A stretch of 64,000 nt of DNA from Bog-756 sp963813525 (GTDB lineage: Bacteria; Actinomycetota; Acidimicrobiia; Acidimicrobiales; RAAP-2), in contig CAWEZI010000004.1 of the NCBI GenBank assembly GCA_963813525.1, forward strand, positions 1 to 64,000, in the 5' to 3' direction. Both the position numbers and the translations under genes were made by a program. The stretch's first letter is position 1. Each line of letters begins with the position of its first letter. The notes beneath the pieces were generated by a model that was given only the letters and a program-made list of their open reading frames with translations, did not search any database and was not told where the DNA came from. This document shows positions 35,596-43,556 of the stretch, piece by piece.

Positions 35596-36480
35596 TCACA
35601 GCTGAGCCGCCGCCTCCGTGGCGATCTTCTCGAAGACTTCGACGTCGGCGGCGAAGACCGAGTCGGGCACCGGCCAGTGGACGACGATTTCGGTGATGCC
35701 GAGGGCCTGGTAGCGAGCGGCCCAGTCGACAAAGGCGTGCAGGGAACCGAGCGGGCGTTCCGAGGTGATGCCGTGGAGCAGGACCTTGTCGAGGTCGGGG
35801 TAGCTGACACCCTGTTCGGCACAAGCTGCCTCCAGTAAGTCCATTTGGGCCCGCACCGCCTCGGGAGCGCGTTCGACAGTCACATCGGCCGCATGCACCG
35901 GGTGGCCGTAGGTGACCCACCCTTGCCCGTAACGGGCCACCAGCGCCATGGCCCTGGGTCCGGCCGCCGCCACCACCAGCGGAACCCTCGGCTTCTGTAC
36001 GCAGCCGGGGATCATCCGGGCCTCCTCGGCCGAGTAGAAGACGCCTTCCGAAGTGGTGGCGGGCTGACGAAGGAGCCGGTCCAGCAGCCCCACGAACTCG
36101 GAAAAGCGCTCGGTGCGCTCCCCCGGCGACCAGGGCCCCTGGCCGAGCACGGTGGCATCGAATCCGGTCCCCCCGGAGCCGATGCCGATAGTCAGCCGTC
36201 CGTTCGAGATGTCGTCCAGCGACATGATCTCCTTGGCCAGAGGAACCGGATGGCGGTAGTTCGGGGAGGTCACCAGGGTGCCGATGCGAAGCCGGTCTGT
36301 AGCCAGCGCCGCCGCGGTGAGCGTGGGGACAGCCCCGTACCACGGGCGGTCGCGGAAGCTTTGCCACGAGAGATGGTCGTAGGTGTAGGCGGCGTGCAAT
36401 CCGAGCTCTTCGGCCCGGCGCCACACCCGTTGGCCCTCGGACCAACGATAGATGGGAAGGATGACCGTGCTGATGCGCAT
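35596..36480 (-). CDS. LLM-class F420-dependent oxidoreductase
   Basis: A 294-aa luciferase-like TIM-barrel protein. The start RISTVILPIYRW and the AAYTYDHLSW strand are followed by RLRIGTLVTSPNYRHPVPLAKEIMSLDDIS and IGIGSGGTGFDA, which are typical of F420-using members. It would oxidise or reduce an unknown substrate with coenzyme F420. Confidence 0.87.
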   Translation of the reverse strand: MRISTVILPIYRWSEGQRVWRRAEELGLHAAYTYDHLSWQSFRDRPWYGAVPTLTAAALATDRLRIGTLVTSPNYRHPVPLAKEIMSLDDISNGRLTIGIGSGGTGFDATVLGQGPWSPGERTERFSEFVGLLDRLLRQPATTSEGVFYSAEEARMIPGCVQKPRVPLVVAAAGPRAMALVARYGQGWVTYGHPVHAADVTVERAPEAVRAQMDLLEAACAEQGVSYPDLDKVLLHGITSERPLGSLHAFVDWAARYQALGITEIVVHWPVPDSVFAADVEVFEKIATEAAAQL

Positions 36481-36667
36481 CGTCAGGTCCTTTCGTCGTG
36501 TGCCCGGCGGCCGGAGATGGGATCGGAGGCGTAGTAGACGAACAGCCTGGCATGCACGGCCAGACCTGCCTTCTGCTCGCGCCCCCGCCTCCCTCGGGGC
36601 GGCTGTCCCGACCGGGGCTGACCCGTCCTCCCCAACCTATGGTGGTGGAGGAAGTGGCCCCGGCACC

Positions 36668-36964
36668 TCAAGCCGGTCGTCGGGTCACGACCGTCGTCCG
36701 GGCAGGGCGCGGTGGAACCGAGCTGCTGTCCGTCGGGGCGGATTGGTCGAGATCGTTCCATGCCAGGGGGAGCAACGGGGCTCCGGGGTGAGCTTCCACC
36801 CGACGCTCGGCCTGTTCGGCTTCAGCCAACGCCGCCGCCAGCTGGTGGCGGAGCCGCTCGATCTCCTCTTCGTTGCTCTCGACCAGGTGGTGGACGACCG
36901 CCGCGGGAATGGTGTCGCCGTTCGCCTCCGTCGTCCCCCACCCCTCGCCGTCGGGCTCATTCAT
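36668..36964 (-). CDS. Small coiled-coil protein, last gene of the Pst-like cluster
   Basis: A 98-aa protein started at ATG 36964. A helical coiled-coil segment (ESNEEEIERLRHQLAAALAE and following) sits near residues 28-55, and the rest is Pro-rich. The start overlaps the stop of the preceding 145-aa gene by 8 bp. Length and composition are unlike any family I know. It may regulate the cluster or bind its products. Confidence 0.5.
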   Translation of the reverse strand: MNEPDGEGWGTTEANGDTIPAAVVHHLVESNEEEIERLRHQLAAALAEAEQAERRVEAHPGAPLLPLAWNDLDQSAPTDSSSVPPRPARTTVVTRRPA

Positions 36965-37394
36965 GGGCGAGGGCACTGGGAGCATCGAGGAACCGCCAGA
37001 TGTCCTCGGTCCCGGGGGTAAGGCGCAGCTGGGCGAAAGGGGGGTCGCTTCCCGGATCGTCGGAAGAACCGCGCCCCCCATCGGGCGGGAAGCCGGTCTC
37101 CGACGGCCAACCGGTAACCCCGAACGAATTGCCGGACGGTTCGATGTCCCACCCTCCGGAATGGCCGTCGGTCGAGTCGACCTCGGCTGGATCGTGGCTG
37201 GCCATGTCGCGGTCGGCGTCGCCCTCGTGCGAGATCCGGTACTGCTCGTCCCTTTGCGCCTGGGCTGTCCGCTTCCGAGCCTCGGCAATGGCAGCGTGGA
37301 GGCGCGCCTTCTCGTCGCGGGCCGCCCGTAGATAGGCCTCCACGGATGCTCGGGTGTAGGCCTCGGTGGCCTCGGGCTGGCGGAACGGGGTCAT
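36957..37394 (-). CDS. Small protein with N-terminal helical region, unknown
   Basis: A 145-aa protein started at ATG 37394 (MTPFRQPEATEAYTRASVEA). Residues ~10-50 form a charged helix (AYLRAARDEKARLHAAIAEA). The C-terminal half is acidic and disordered-looking. It overlaps the 98-aa gene by 8 bp, and both follow pstB by about 130 bp on the same strand. No family is recognised. Confidence 0.5.
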   Translation of the reverse strand: MTPFRQPEATEAYTRASVEAYLRAARDEKARLHAAIAEARKRTAQAQRDEQYRISHEGDADRDMASHDPAEVDSTDGHSGGWDIEPSGNSFGVTGWPSETGFPPDGGRGSSDDPGSDPPFAQLRLTPGTEDIWRFLDAPSALAHE

Positions 37395-37527
37395 CGGCTC
37401 AGATCCACCTCGGCACGGCGAGGCAGTGACCAAGTATACCGAGCCGAAATCCGGATCGTCAGGGGCCAGATCTCCCTCCGGCACCGTCGGGCAACAACGC
37501 CGCCGGCGCCCTCGGTCAGGCGGCCGG

Positions 37528-38355
37528 TCAGCCGAAGCGACCGTGAACGTAGTCGAGGGTCCGGGGATCCAGTGGTGAGTCGAACATGGCATCGGTGGGC
37601 CCGTGCTCGATGATGTACCCGGGGGTTCCCTGCTCGGCCAGAAAGAAGGCCGTGTAGTCCGACACACGCTGGGCCTGTTGCATGTTGTGGGTCACGATCA
37701 CGATGGTGACCTCCGTGCGCAGCTCTTCGATGGTGGTCTCGATCCTCCTGGTCGAGGTGGGATCGAGGGCGGAGCACGGTTCGTCCATCAGCAGCACCCG
37801 GGGTCGGATGGCCAGAGCCCGGGCGATGCACAGACGCTGCTGCTGACCACCGGACAGGGCTCCCCCGGGCTGGCGCAGACGGCTGTTCACCTCTTTCCAC
37901 AGTCCGGCGCTCACTAGGCAGCTCTCCACGATCTCGTCTCTGGCGTCCTGGTCTTTGCGCGTACCGGTCAGTCGCAGCCCGGCCAGCACGTTGTCGTAGA
38001 TGGACATGGCCGGAAAGGGATTGGGCTTCTGGAACACCATGCCGATGTGGCGCCGGGCCTCGGTGAGCTTCCGGTCGGGTGCGTAGATGTCCACGTCGTC
38101 GAGGAGGACGTCGCCGGCCATGGCGGCCGATGGTGTGAGCTCGTGCATCCGGTTGAGAATGCGGAGGAAGGTCGACTTGCCACAACCGGAGGGGCCGATG
38201 AGGGCGGTCACCTGGCGGGACTCCATGATCAGCGACACCCGGTCGAGAACGTGGTGGTCCCCGAACCAAGCCGATATCTCACGCGCTTCGAGCCGGGCGG
38301 CCTGGTAGAGGTCTTTAGTGGCCGGTGACAAATTTGGGCGTGTATCGAGCGACAT
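37528..38355 (-). CDS. pstB: Phosphate ABC transporter ATP-binding protein PstB
   Basis: A 275-aa ABC ATPase. Walker A GPSGCGKS, the Q-loop VFQKPNPFP, signature LSGGQQQR, Walker B VLLMDEP and the switch THN are all intact. NPFPAMSIYDNV and the MHEL region are typical PstB signatures. The start at ATG 38355 is chosen over an upstream TTG. It should power the PstC-PstA channel encoded upstream, although two surface-related genes separate it from them. Confidence 0.92.
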   Translation of the reverse strand: MSLDTRPNLSPATKDLYQAARLEAREISAWFGDHHVLDRVSLIMESRQVTALIGPSGCGKSTFLRILNRMHELTPSAAMAGDVLLDDVDIYAPDRKLTEARRHIGMVFQKPNPFPAMSIYDNVLAGLRLTGTRKDQDARDEIVESCLVSAGLWKEVNSRLRQPGGALSGGQQQRLCIARALAIRPRVLLMDEPCSALDPTSTRRIETTIEELRTEVTIVIVTHNMQQAQRVSDYTAFFLAEQGTPGYIIEHGPTDAMFDSPLDPRTLDYVHGRFG

Positions 38356-38428
38356 CGGCGTCACATCCTCGCGCTGGGGGTGGTTGACATCCAAGCAAAA
38401 GAGAGACTCATCAGCGATGGGCGGAGCA

Positions 38429-39451
38429 TCACAGGAGATTGGGGAGGAGTCGGGCTATCTGATCGACGACGAACATCCAGATGAGGACCAGAGGCGCAGT
38501 GAAGATGATCCAGGCCTGGGCGTGTCCGCGGCGCCGCCACACCCACACCGCGCCGGCGAAAACGGCCACCAACGCCACCGACAACAGACCCAGTACCCAG
38601 AGGGTGCCGGTGTCGAGTCCCATCGGCCTCTGGCTGTCGGGGACAGTGTGAACGGCCGGAGGATAGGCGGCGAGGGCCGGTCCCACCTTGTCGGCATCGA
38701 CGTAAACCACCCCCGAGGGCACGAAGGCGGTGCCCGAGGCGGTGCCCAGGGTGAGCCGGGCCCGGGTGGCCGGGGCCAGGTGCTCCCGGGTGCCGCCCGG
38801 TCGGACATCCACCACCCGGAAGACCGAGGTGCCCACCTGGGTCACCACGGTGATGCGGGCCCCCTTGCGGAGATCGGCAATGTGCCCGAACGGACCGCCG
38901 TAGGCGGCCTGCCGGCCCAGGATGACACTGGTCCCGGCCCCACCGGGGAAGACCGTCGATCGGTAGTGCCCTGGACCGTCAGCCAGAACGGCCCCCGTCG
39001 TCCCCTCCAGCACGACCTGCTTCACCCCAATGGAGGGAATCTGGATGGTGGCTATCGGCGTGCCGAGGGCGATCGGTTGGTGACGCTTCCCGCAGGCGGC
39101 CTGTCCGCAAGGCCCGGTCGGAGCGGTGCCCAGCGCCAACTCCGGCCGGAGGCGGTTGTACAGATCGACTTGGGCCGAGTGGTGCTGAAGCTGGCTCACG
39201 TAGGCCAGCTGGATCACCAGACCGATCGACACCGCGGCCAGGATGGCCAGGGCGGCACGCACCAGGTGGAGCGGCGCCTTGGGTGGCGTGGCTCGTTCGG
39301 GGGGCGCCATCCCGAGATGACCGGTGGCATCGAACTGCTCTTGCAGCCGGGCCGCCTCGTCGGGATGGCCGACCGTGGACTGCTCGCCCGGAGTGCCCGG
39401 GGTGGGTACGAGGAGCATCTCGCGCTCCAAGGCCGTCTGGGTCGTCGTCAT
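38429..39451 (-). CDS. Sortase-fold membrane protein lacking catalytic residues
   Basis: A 340-aa protein. Transmembrane helices are at ~64-84 and two at the C-terminus (~283-305, 312-331). The middle (residues ~134-255) matches the class E/D sortase core: IATIQIPSIGVKQVVLEG, GPGHYRSTVFPGGAG, TSVILG and ITVVTQVG. The catalytic His of the usual AGHR is Arg180 (LGRQ). The Cys of LTLTTC is Ala238 (LTLGTA), and no Arg follows at the third site. It therefore cannot be a normal transpeptidase and may be a structural or binding subunit. It overlaps the previous gene by 4 nt (ATGA). Confidence 0.78.
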   Translation of the reverse strand: MTTTQTALEREMLLVPTPGTPGEQSTVGHPDEAARLQEQFDATGHLGMAPPERATPPKAPLHLVRAALAILAAVSIGLVIQLAYVSQLQHHSAQVDLYNRLRPELALGTAPTGPCGQAACGKRHQPIALGTPIATIQIPSIGVKQVVLEGTTGAVLADGPGHYRSTVFPGGAGTSVILGRQAAYGGPFGHIADLRKGARITVVTQVGTSVFRVVDVRPGGTREHLAPATRARLTLGTASGTAFVPSGVVYVDADKVGPALAAYPPAVHTVPDSQRPMGLDTGTLWVLGLLSVALVAVFAGAVWVWRRRGHAQAWIIFTAPLVLIWMFVVDQIARLLPNLL

Positions 39452-40374
39452 CGGTCCGCCATTGCCTTCAGGAGGGCAGCGATCCCCGCTCCTACGACGA
39501 GCACGGCGGCAGCCAGGATCCCGATGACCGGAAGGTCGGCTCCCCCAGCTGTGTCAACCGTCCCCGCCGGCGCGGAACCGGTGGGGGCGGGGGCGTTGGC
39601 TGAGGCCCCGGCGGAAGTCGACCCGCCGGGTTGCGGTCCAGCGGTCGACGATCCTGTACTGGCCACGACCACCGGACTGGACGGTGCCCCGGTGGTCGAC
39701 GTCGAACCAGATGGGGATGTCGCCCCCGCGCCGCCGACACTGTTCGGGAGGGTGGATGTGGAGGCCGCCGGATCCACCGTCCAGTCGAAACCGTGGGCAT
39801 CGCCGGCGTCCGCATCGAACGTGACCTGGGTGTTCCAGTCGTTCGCCACCGCCCCGTGGGCGGTGGCGCAGGCCAGACCGGTCTCCCACACACCGGTGGT
39901 CCCGTAGTAGAGGAGCTGGGAGAGGGCGAGCGGACCACCACCGCTGCGCACCAGGGATCCCCATGTGAAATCGTTGGGGACGCCGACAATTTGGCCGGTC
40001 TTGAAAGCCGTGTTGACGGCACCGTAATAGGTGCTGGTGGTGTTCACGATCCCGTACCCCGCCGAGGGCCCCTGGACGAAGCGGACGGTCGACAGGTCAG
40101 TGCCCTTCCTCACCAGGTAGCTGTAGACGTGGTAACCGTCGTGCGCCGTGTCTCCCGAGCATGAGGCACGGGCGGGAAGGGCAACGGTGAACAGTGAGGC
40201 CGATCCGCCTGACCGCAGTGGTGTGGCCGCCGTGTCCCCCGGCGGGGCCAGCGTGGCCACCCCACCGAGTGACGCGGCGTGGGCGGGACCGGTGATCAGT
40301 AGGGCCAGCGACCCGGCGGCAATGGGCACGGCCGCACAAAGGGAGACGCCTCGCAGGGTTCGGGAAAGGACCAT
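39448..40374 (-). CDS. Secreted CGDTAH-domain protein with LPVIG-TM tail
   Basis: A 308-aa exported protein with a signal peptide (residues 1-34). The folded domain (~40-200) carries SCSGDTAHDGYHVYSYLV (Cys72), YYGAVNTAFKTGQI, GVWETGLACA (Cys169), NDWNTQVTF and GFDWTVD. A Ser/Gly/Pro linker follows. The C-terminus is LPVIG, a hydrophobic stretch, then KAMADR, like a sortase signal. Related domains are at 47586 and in the 1136-aa protein. Its start shares one base with the upstream stop (TGATG). Confidence 0.72.
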   Translation of the reverse strand: MVLSRTLRGVSLCAAVPIAAGSLALLITGPAHAASLGGVATLAPPGDTAATPLRSGGSASLFTVALPARASCSGDTAHDGYHVYSYLVRKGTDLSTVRFVQGPSAGYGIVNTTSTYYGAVNTAFKTGQIVGVPNDFTWGSLVRSGGGPLALSQLLYYGTTGVWETGLACATAHGAVANDWNTQVTFDADAGDAHGFDWTVDPAASTSTLPNSVGGAGATSPSGSTSTTGAPSSPVVVASTGSSTAGPQPGGSTSAGASANAPAPTGSAPAGTVDTAGGADLPVIGILAAAVLVVGAGIAALLKAMADR

Positions 40375-43300
40375 CAGATCTCGGTCTCCGCCTCGTCTGA
40401 ACCGGGCCCGGGGGCATCCGCTTCTGTGGCGGGACGACCGGCGACCTTGAGGATGACAGCACCGAGGGCGGCCAGTAGCCCGAACAGGAGGAGCACAGGG
40501 AGGATCCAGCGCAGAGCACCCACCGGCAGCCCGATGACCCGGACCGCGCTCAGGGCGGCCGGCCCGATCGTCCGGGGCCGCTCGCGACCAGCCGCCTTGG
40601 CCAACCGCTCGGCCGCCAGGATCTGGGGGGAGGTAGCGGGAGACGACAGCCCGGCGGCCTCTGTGCTTGAACCACCGTTGGTACTGGTGGACGCCTGCTT
40701 CGCAGCCGTGGTCGTCGGCTTCGTAGACGCGCTCGGATAAACGGGGGGGTGCTCGATGGCGTCGGCGGCGGCCAGTGTCTGGGTCACCAGCGATGACGGC
40801 AACGGGACATAGCCGCTGGGCAGGTTGCCGGGGTCGACACCCTGTACCTGACCCGGGCCGGCGGCGTACTGGAGAAAGGCGGCGTAATTGTTCCGGGCCG
40901 ACTGGCTGAGCTTTTCGGGAGTGGCGGCGGCGTAGGTGAGCATGGTCAGGGGATAGGCGTTGGCCGCCGTCGAAGAGGGGTCGGTCTCCAGGACGTCGGG
41001 TACCGAGCTCTTGGCCATGGCCTGCTCGCCGGCCAGGATGCTGGCCGAGTCGGGGTCCACAAAGGTGGGATCGGTGTCCTCGCCGGCCGGACTCAGGCTG
41101 GCCGTCTGCAAGCCGTAGCGGGCGGCGGAGGCCGAGTCGGTCACCGAGATGACCAGGTCGTTGCCGGTGATCTGTGGACCGTTGGCCGTCCACGCCGTGT
41201 CCGGTGTATTGGCCGGATTGAATGTTGTCTTGCCTCCGTCATTGGCCGTGGCCCCGGCCTGGGCGGCGGCCGTCATCGACAGGACGTAGGGCGACCAGTC
41301 CTGGATGCAGATCGACCGGGCGGGCGTCGGCTTCCCATCCGTTGTTTGGTCCACGTCGGGCACATGCGAGTCGCACCACGGGTCGCTCTTCGGGTAGTTC
41401 TCGGGTCCGGTGCTCTGGGCGATCAGGTTCTTGTAGTAGGGGTTCACCACCATGCCCCATGGGTCGGGTTGGCCGCTCAGCCAGGCCCGGGCCGACGGGT
41501 CGGCGAGCACCCACTTCCAAAGGGTGGTGGCCGCGTCCGAACTACCTTCCTCCACCACCATGCTGGCAGCATCGATCTGCTGCGAGGTGGTCATCAGCTC
41601 GAACTCGGGGTTGTACTGGAGGAAGTCGGGATCGTTGAAGATGCTGATCGGGTTCTTTTGCACCCACTGGTAAGCGGCGTTGGTGGTGCGGGCCACGCCT
41701 TTGAGCTCGGCCTGATAGGACTCGGTGAGCAGCTTGGCCACCAGGCGCGGGGTGAGATACAGGTGTTGCACCCGGGAGTTGGCGTTGTCTTCTTCGTACT
41801 GGTCTACGGTCCCGTCCGGCTCGACGTTGGGGACCCTCTGGATGTTGAAGGCGATGACCGCACCGGACAGGGTGAGAGGGGCGTAATCCACCGGGTTGTC
41901 GGAACCTGTCGCGCCCGCGGGGATGGGATCGGAGAAGACCGACATGCCGACCGACCCGTAGGACGGGTTGGTCAGGTTCTCACGGGCCTGGTCGTCGTCG
42001 TTGGTGAGATAGCTGTAGGGCTGTGCCCCGGGCAGATCGCAGAGGGCAGGTTCCCAGCTGGACACGGCCGGTGAGGCCAGCTCACTCCCCTCGATCTCTT
42101 GAGATTCGGCGTTGATGGAGCAGCTCGAACCGAGCGGATTGAACTTCAATGGGATGGCGATTCGGTTGGCCCATGCTTCGGGTGTGAGCGGTGAGGTCGT
42201 GAGTGAGGACGGATCGACACCAGGAGGGTTCTCTGTCGACGCGTCGCTTCGCGGAACGACGACCAGCCAACACTGAGGGGTCGTGGTTCCGCCGCCGGCC
42301 GACGGCTGCACGCTCTGACCGCAGCCAAGCCCGGGGGCTCCGAGACCGGTGTCGACGTCAAACAATGTTTGCCCTGTTGTGTCCGACAAGGTTCGGGCGA
42401 AATCAACTTCGTTGGTGGTACTGAAGCTGAAGTACGGATTGAGCCAGTAGTCGAGGGGGGCGTTGGGATTTTCGTCGAAGGCATAGTTGGCCTGCTGCTT
42501 TACAACAGTCCCGTCAACCGCTTGAAATGGCTGGACGACCAGACCGTTTCCGTCGAGGCACGGTGCGACGTCGGTAGCCGGATCGGTTTTGCATTCCGGC
42601 GTTGACGGCGAATAGGTGCTCCAATCCGGCTCCGTCACCTCGCGGGAGTATTCGTATCCGGGCGCCGACACCGGATAGCTGGCGGATGAGCTGCTTTCGC
42701 CGCCGAATTCGCATTGTGACGGCAGTGGGCCCGGATCGGAGGGGTCGGGGGGATCCGACGACTGTGGATTGCCCCAGCACTCAAAGATCTGGACGTAATT
42801 GCCGTTGAACGATCCCGGTTGATTGCTCTGCGTGGCAACTCCTCCCGTCCAGGACAGGGATATGGCCTGGTCGGTGAGGTTCTGTGTCTGGTTGACGGAA
42901 AGTTTGAAATTGGCGTAGGGCTGGCCCGGGGCGAAAAGGGGACCGCTCCCGGTGACATTGCTCACCGCCGACTGCGTCGACGGGAGGGACGAGACGATCC
43001 CCTGGCTCCAGTTGTCCAGGTAGGTGTACTGGTCGGCCGGGGAGGTCGGCGACGTGCCCTCTTCGGTGGTGACGGTCACGTCGACCGTCCCCTGGCCGGC
43101 CGGCGCCGCGGCCGTGATGCTGGTGGCCGAGTTGACCTGGAAGCTGAGGGCGGGTTGGGGGGGATTCGTTTCGAATGTGACCTGGCTGGCAACGAACCGA
43201 GTGTCGCTGGCGTCGTACCCGACGAAGCCGGTCCCGTTGATGGTCACCATGGCCCCGCCGACATTCGGTCCCGAGCTGGGAGCACCGATGCTGGTCACCG

Positions 43301-43556
43301 TGGGCGCCGGAGTGACCGTGACGCTGGGGTCGGACGTCGCACTGCTCTGCGCCTCGGGGAGGAGGATGATCGACAGAACCAGAGCCAGCGCCCCGAGGAC
43401 GAAGGCCAACCGCCGGAGGCGACCGAACCCCGACCCGTTCGCGACGCTCGGGTTGTGCCCGGCGGAAGTGTTGTGCCCGGCGTAAGTGTTGTGCCCGGCG
43501 TAAGGACGGTGCCGGCCCGAGGACCCGGCGCCCGAGGGAGGAGTCGGGCGCGTCAT
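40374..43556 (-). CDS. Large membrane-tethered PstS-like binding protein with IPT/TIG domain
   Basis: A 1060-aa protein. An N-terminal cytoplasmic tail has YAGHNT repeats, followed by a transmembrane anchor (~47-68), an IPT/TIG domain (~86-180) and a long extracellular region. Segments such as LYLTPRLVAKLLTESY and DPDFLQYNPEF resemble the periplasmic phosphate-binding fold. A Ser/Thr linker and a second transmembrane helix (~1012-1034) end the protein. It overlaps the PstS gene upstream by 4 nt. It probably captures the substrate at the surface and passes it on. Function is inferred from context. Confidence 0.65.
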   Translation of the reverse strand: MTRPTPPSGAGSSGRHRPYAGHNTYAGHNTSAGHNPSVANGSGFGRLRRLAFVLGALALVLSIILLPEAQSSATSDPSVTVTPAPTVTSIGAPSSGPNVGGAMVTINGTGFVGYDASDTRFVASQVTFETNPPQPALSFQVNSATSITAAAPAGQGTVDVTVTTEEGTSPTSPADQYTYLDNWSQGIVSSLPSTQSAVSNVTGSGPLFAPGQPYANFKLSVNQTQNLTDQAISLSWTGGVATQSNQPGSFNGNYVQIFECWGNPQSSDPPDPSDPGPLPSQCEFGGESSSSASYPVSAPGYEYSREVTEPDWSTYSPSTPECKTDPATDVAPCLDGNGLVVQPFQAVDGTVVKQQANYAFDENPNAPLDYWLNPYFSFSTTNEVDFARTLSDTTGQTLFDVDTGLGAPGLGCGQSVQPSAGGGTTTPQCWLVVVPRSDASTENPPGVDPSSLTTSPLTPEAWANRIAIPLKFNPLGSSCSINAESQEIEGSELASPAVSSWEPALCDLPGAQPYSYLTNDDDQARENLTNPSYGSVGMSVFSDPIPAGATGSDNPVDYAPLTLSGAVIAFNIQRVPNVEPDGTVDQYEEDNANSRVQHLYLTPRLVAKLLTESYQAELKGVARTTNAAYQWVQKNPISIFNDPDFLQYNPEFELMTTSQQIDAASMVVEEGSSDAATTLWKWVLADPSARAWLSGQPDPWGMVVNPYYKNLIAQSTGPENYPKSDPWCDSHVPDVDQTTDGKPTPARSICIQDWSPYVLSMTAAAQAGATANDGGKTTFNPANTPDTAWTANGPQITGNDLVISVTDSASAARYGLQTASLSPAGEDTDPTFVDPDSASILAGEQAMAKSSVPDVLETDPSSTAANAYPLTMLTYAAATPEKLSQSARNNYAAFLQYAAGPGQVQGVDPGNLPSGYVPLPSSLVTQTLAAADAIEHPPVYPSASTKPTTTAAKQASTSTNGGSSTEAAGLSSPATSPQILAAERLAKAAGRERPRTIGPAALSAVRVIGLPVGALRWILPVLLLFGLLAALGAVILKVAGRPATEADAPGPGSDEAETEI
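43452..43505 (+). repeat. 18-bp tandem repeat encoding YAGHNT
   Basis: Three units of GTTGTGCCCGGCG(G/T)AAG(T/G) (43452-43469, 43470-43487, 43488-43505), in frame within the 1060-aa protein. Unit number could vary between strains without breaking the frame. Confidence 0.85.

Noticed and set aside
38318..39907. 529-codon plus-strand frame
   Set aside because: Antisense shadow of the sortase-like and CGDTAH genes, whose minus-strand products have clear motifs.
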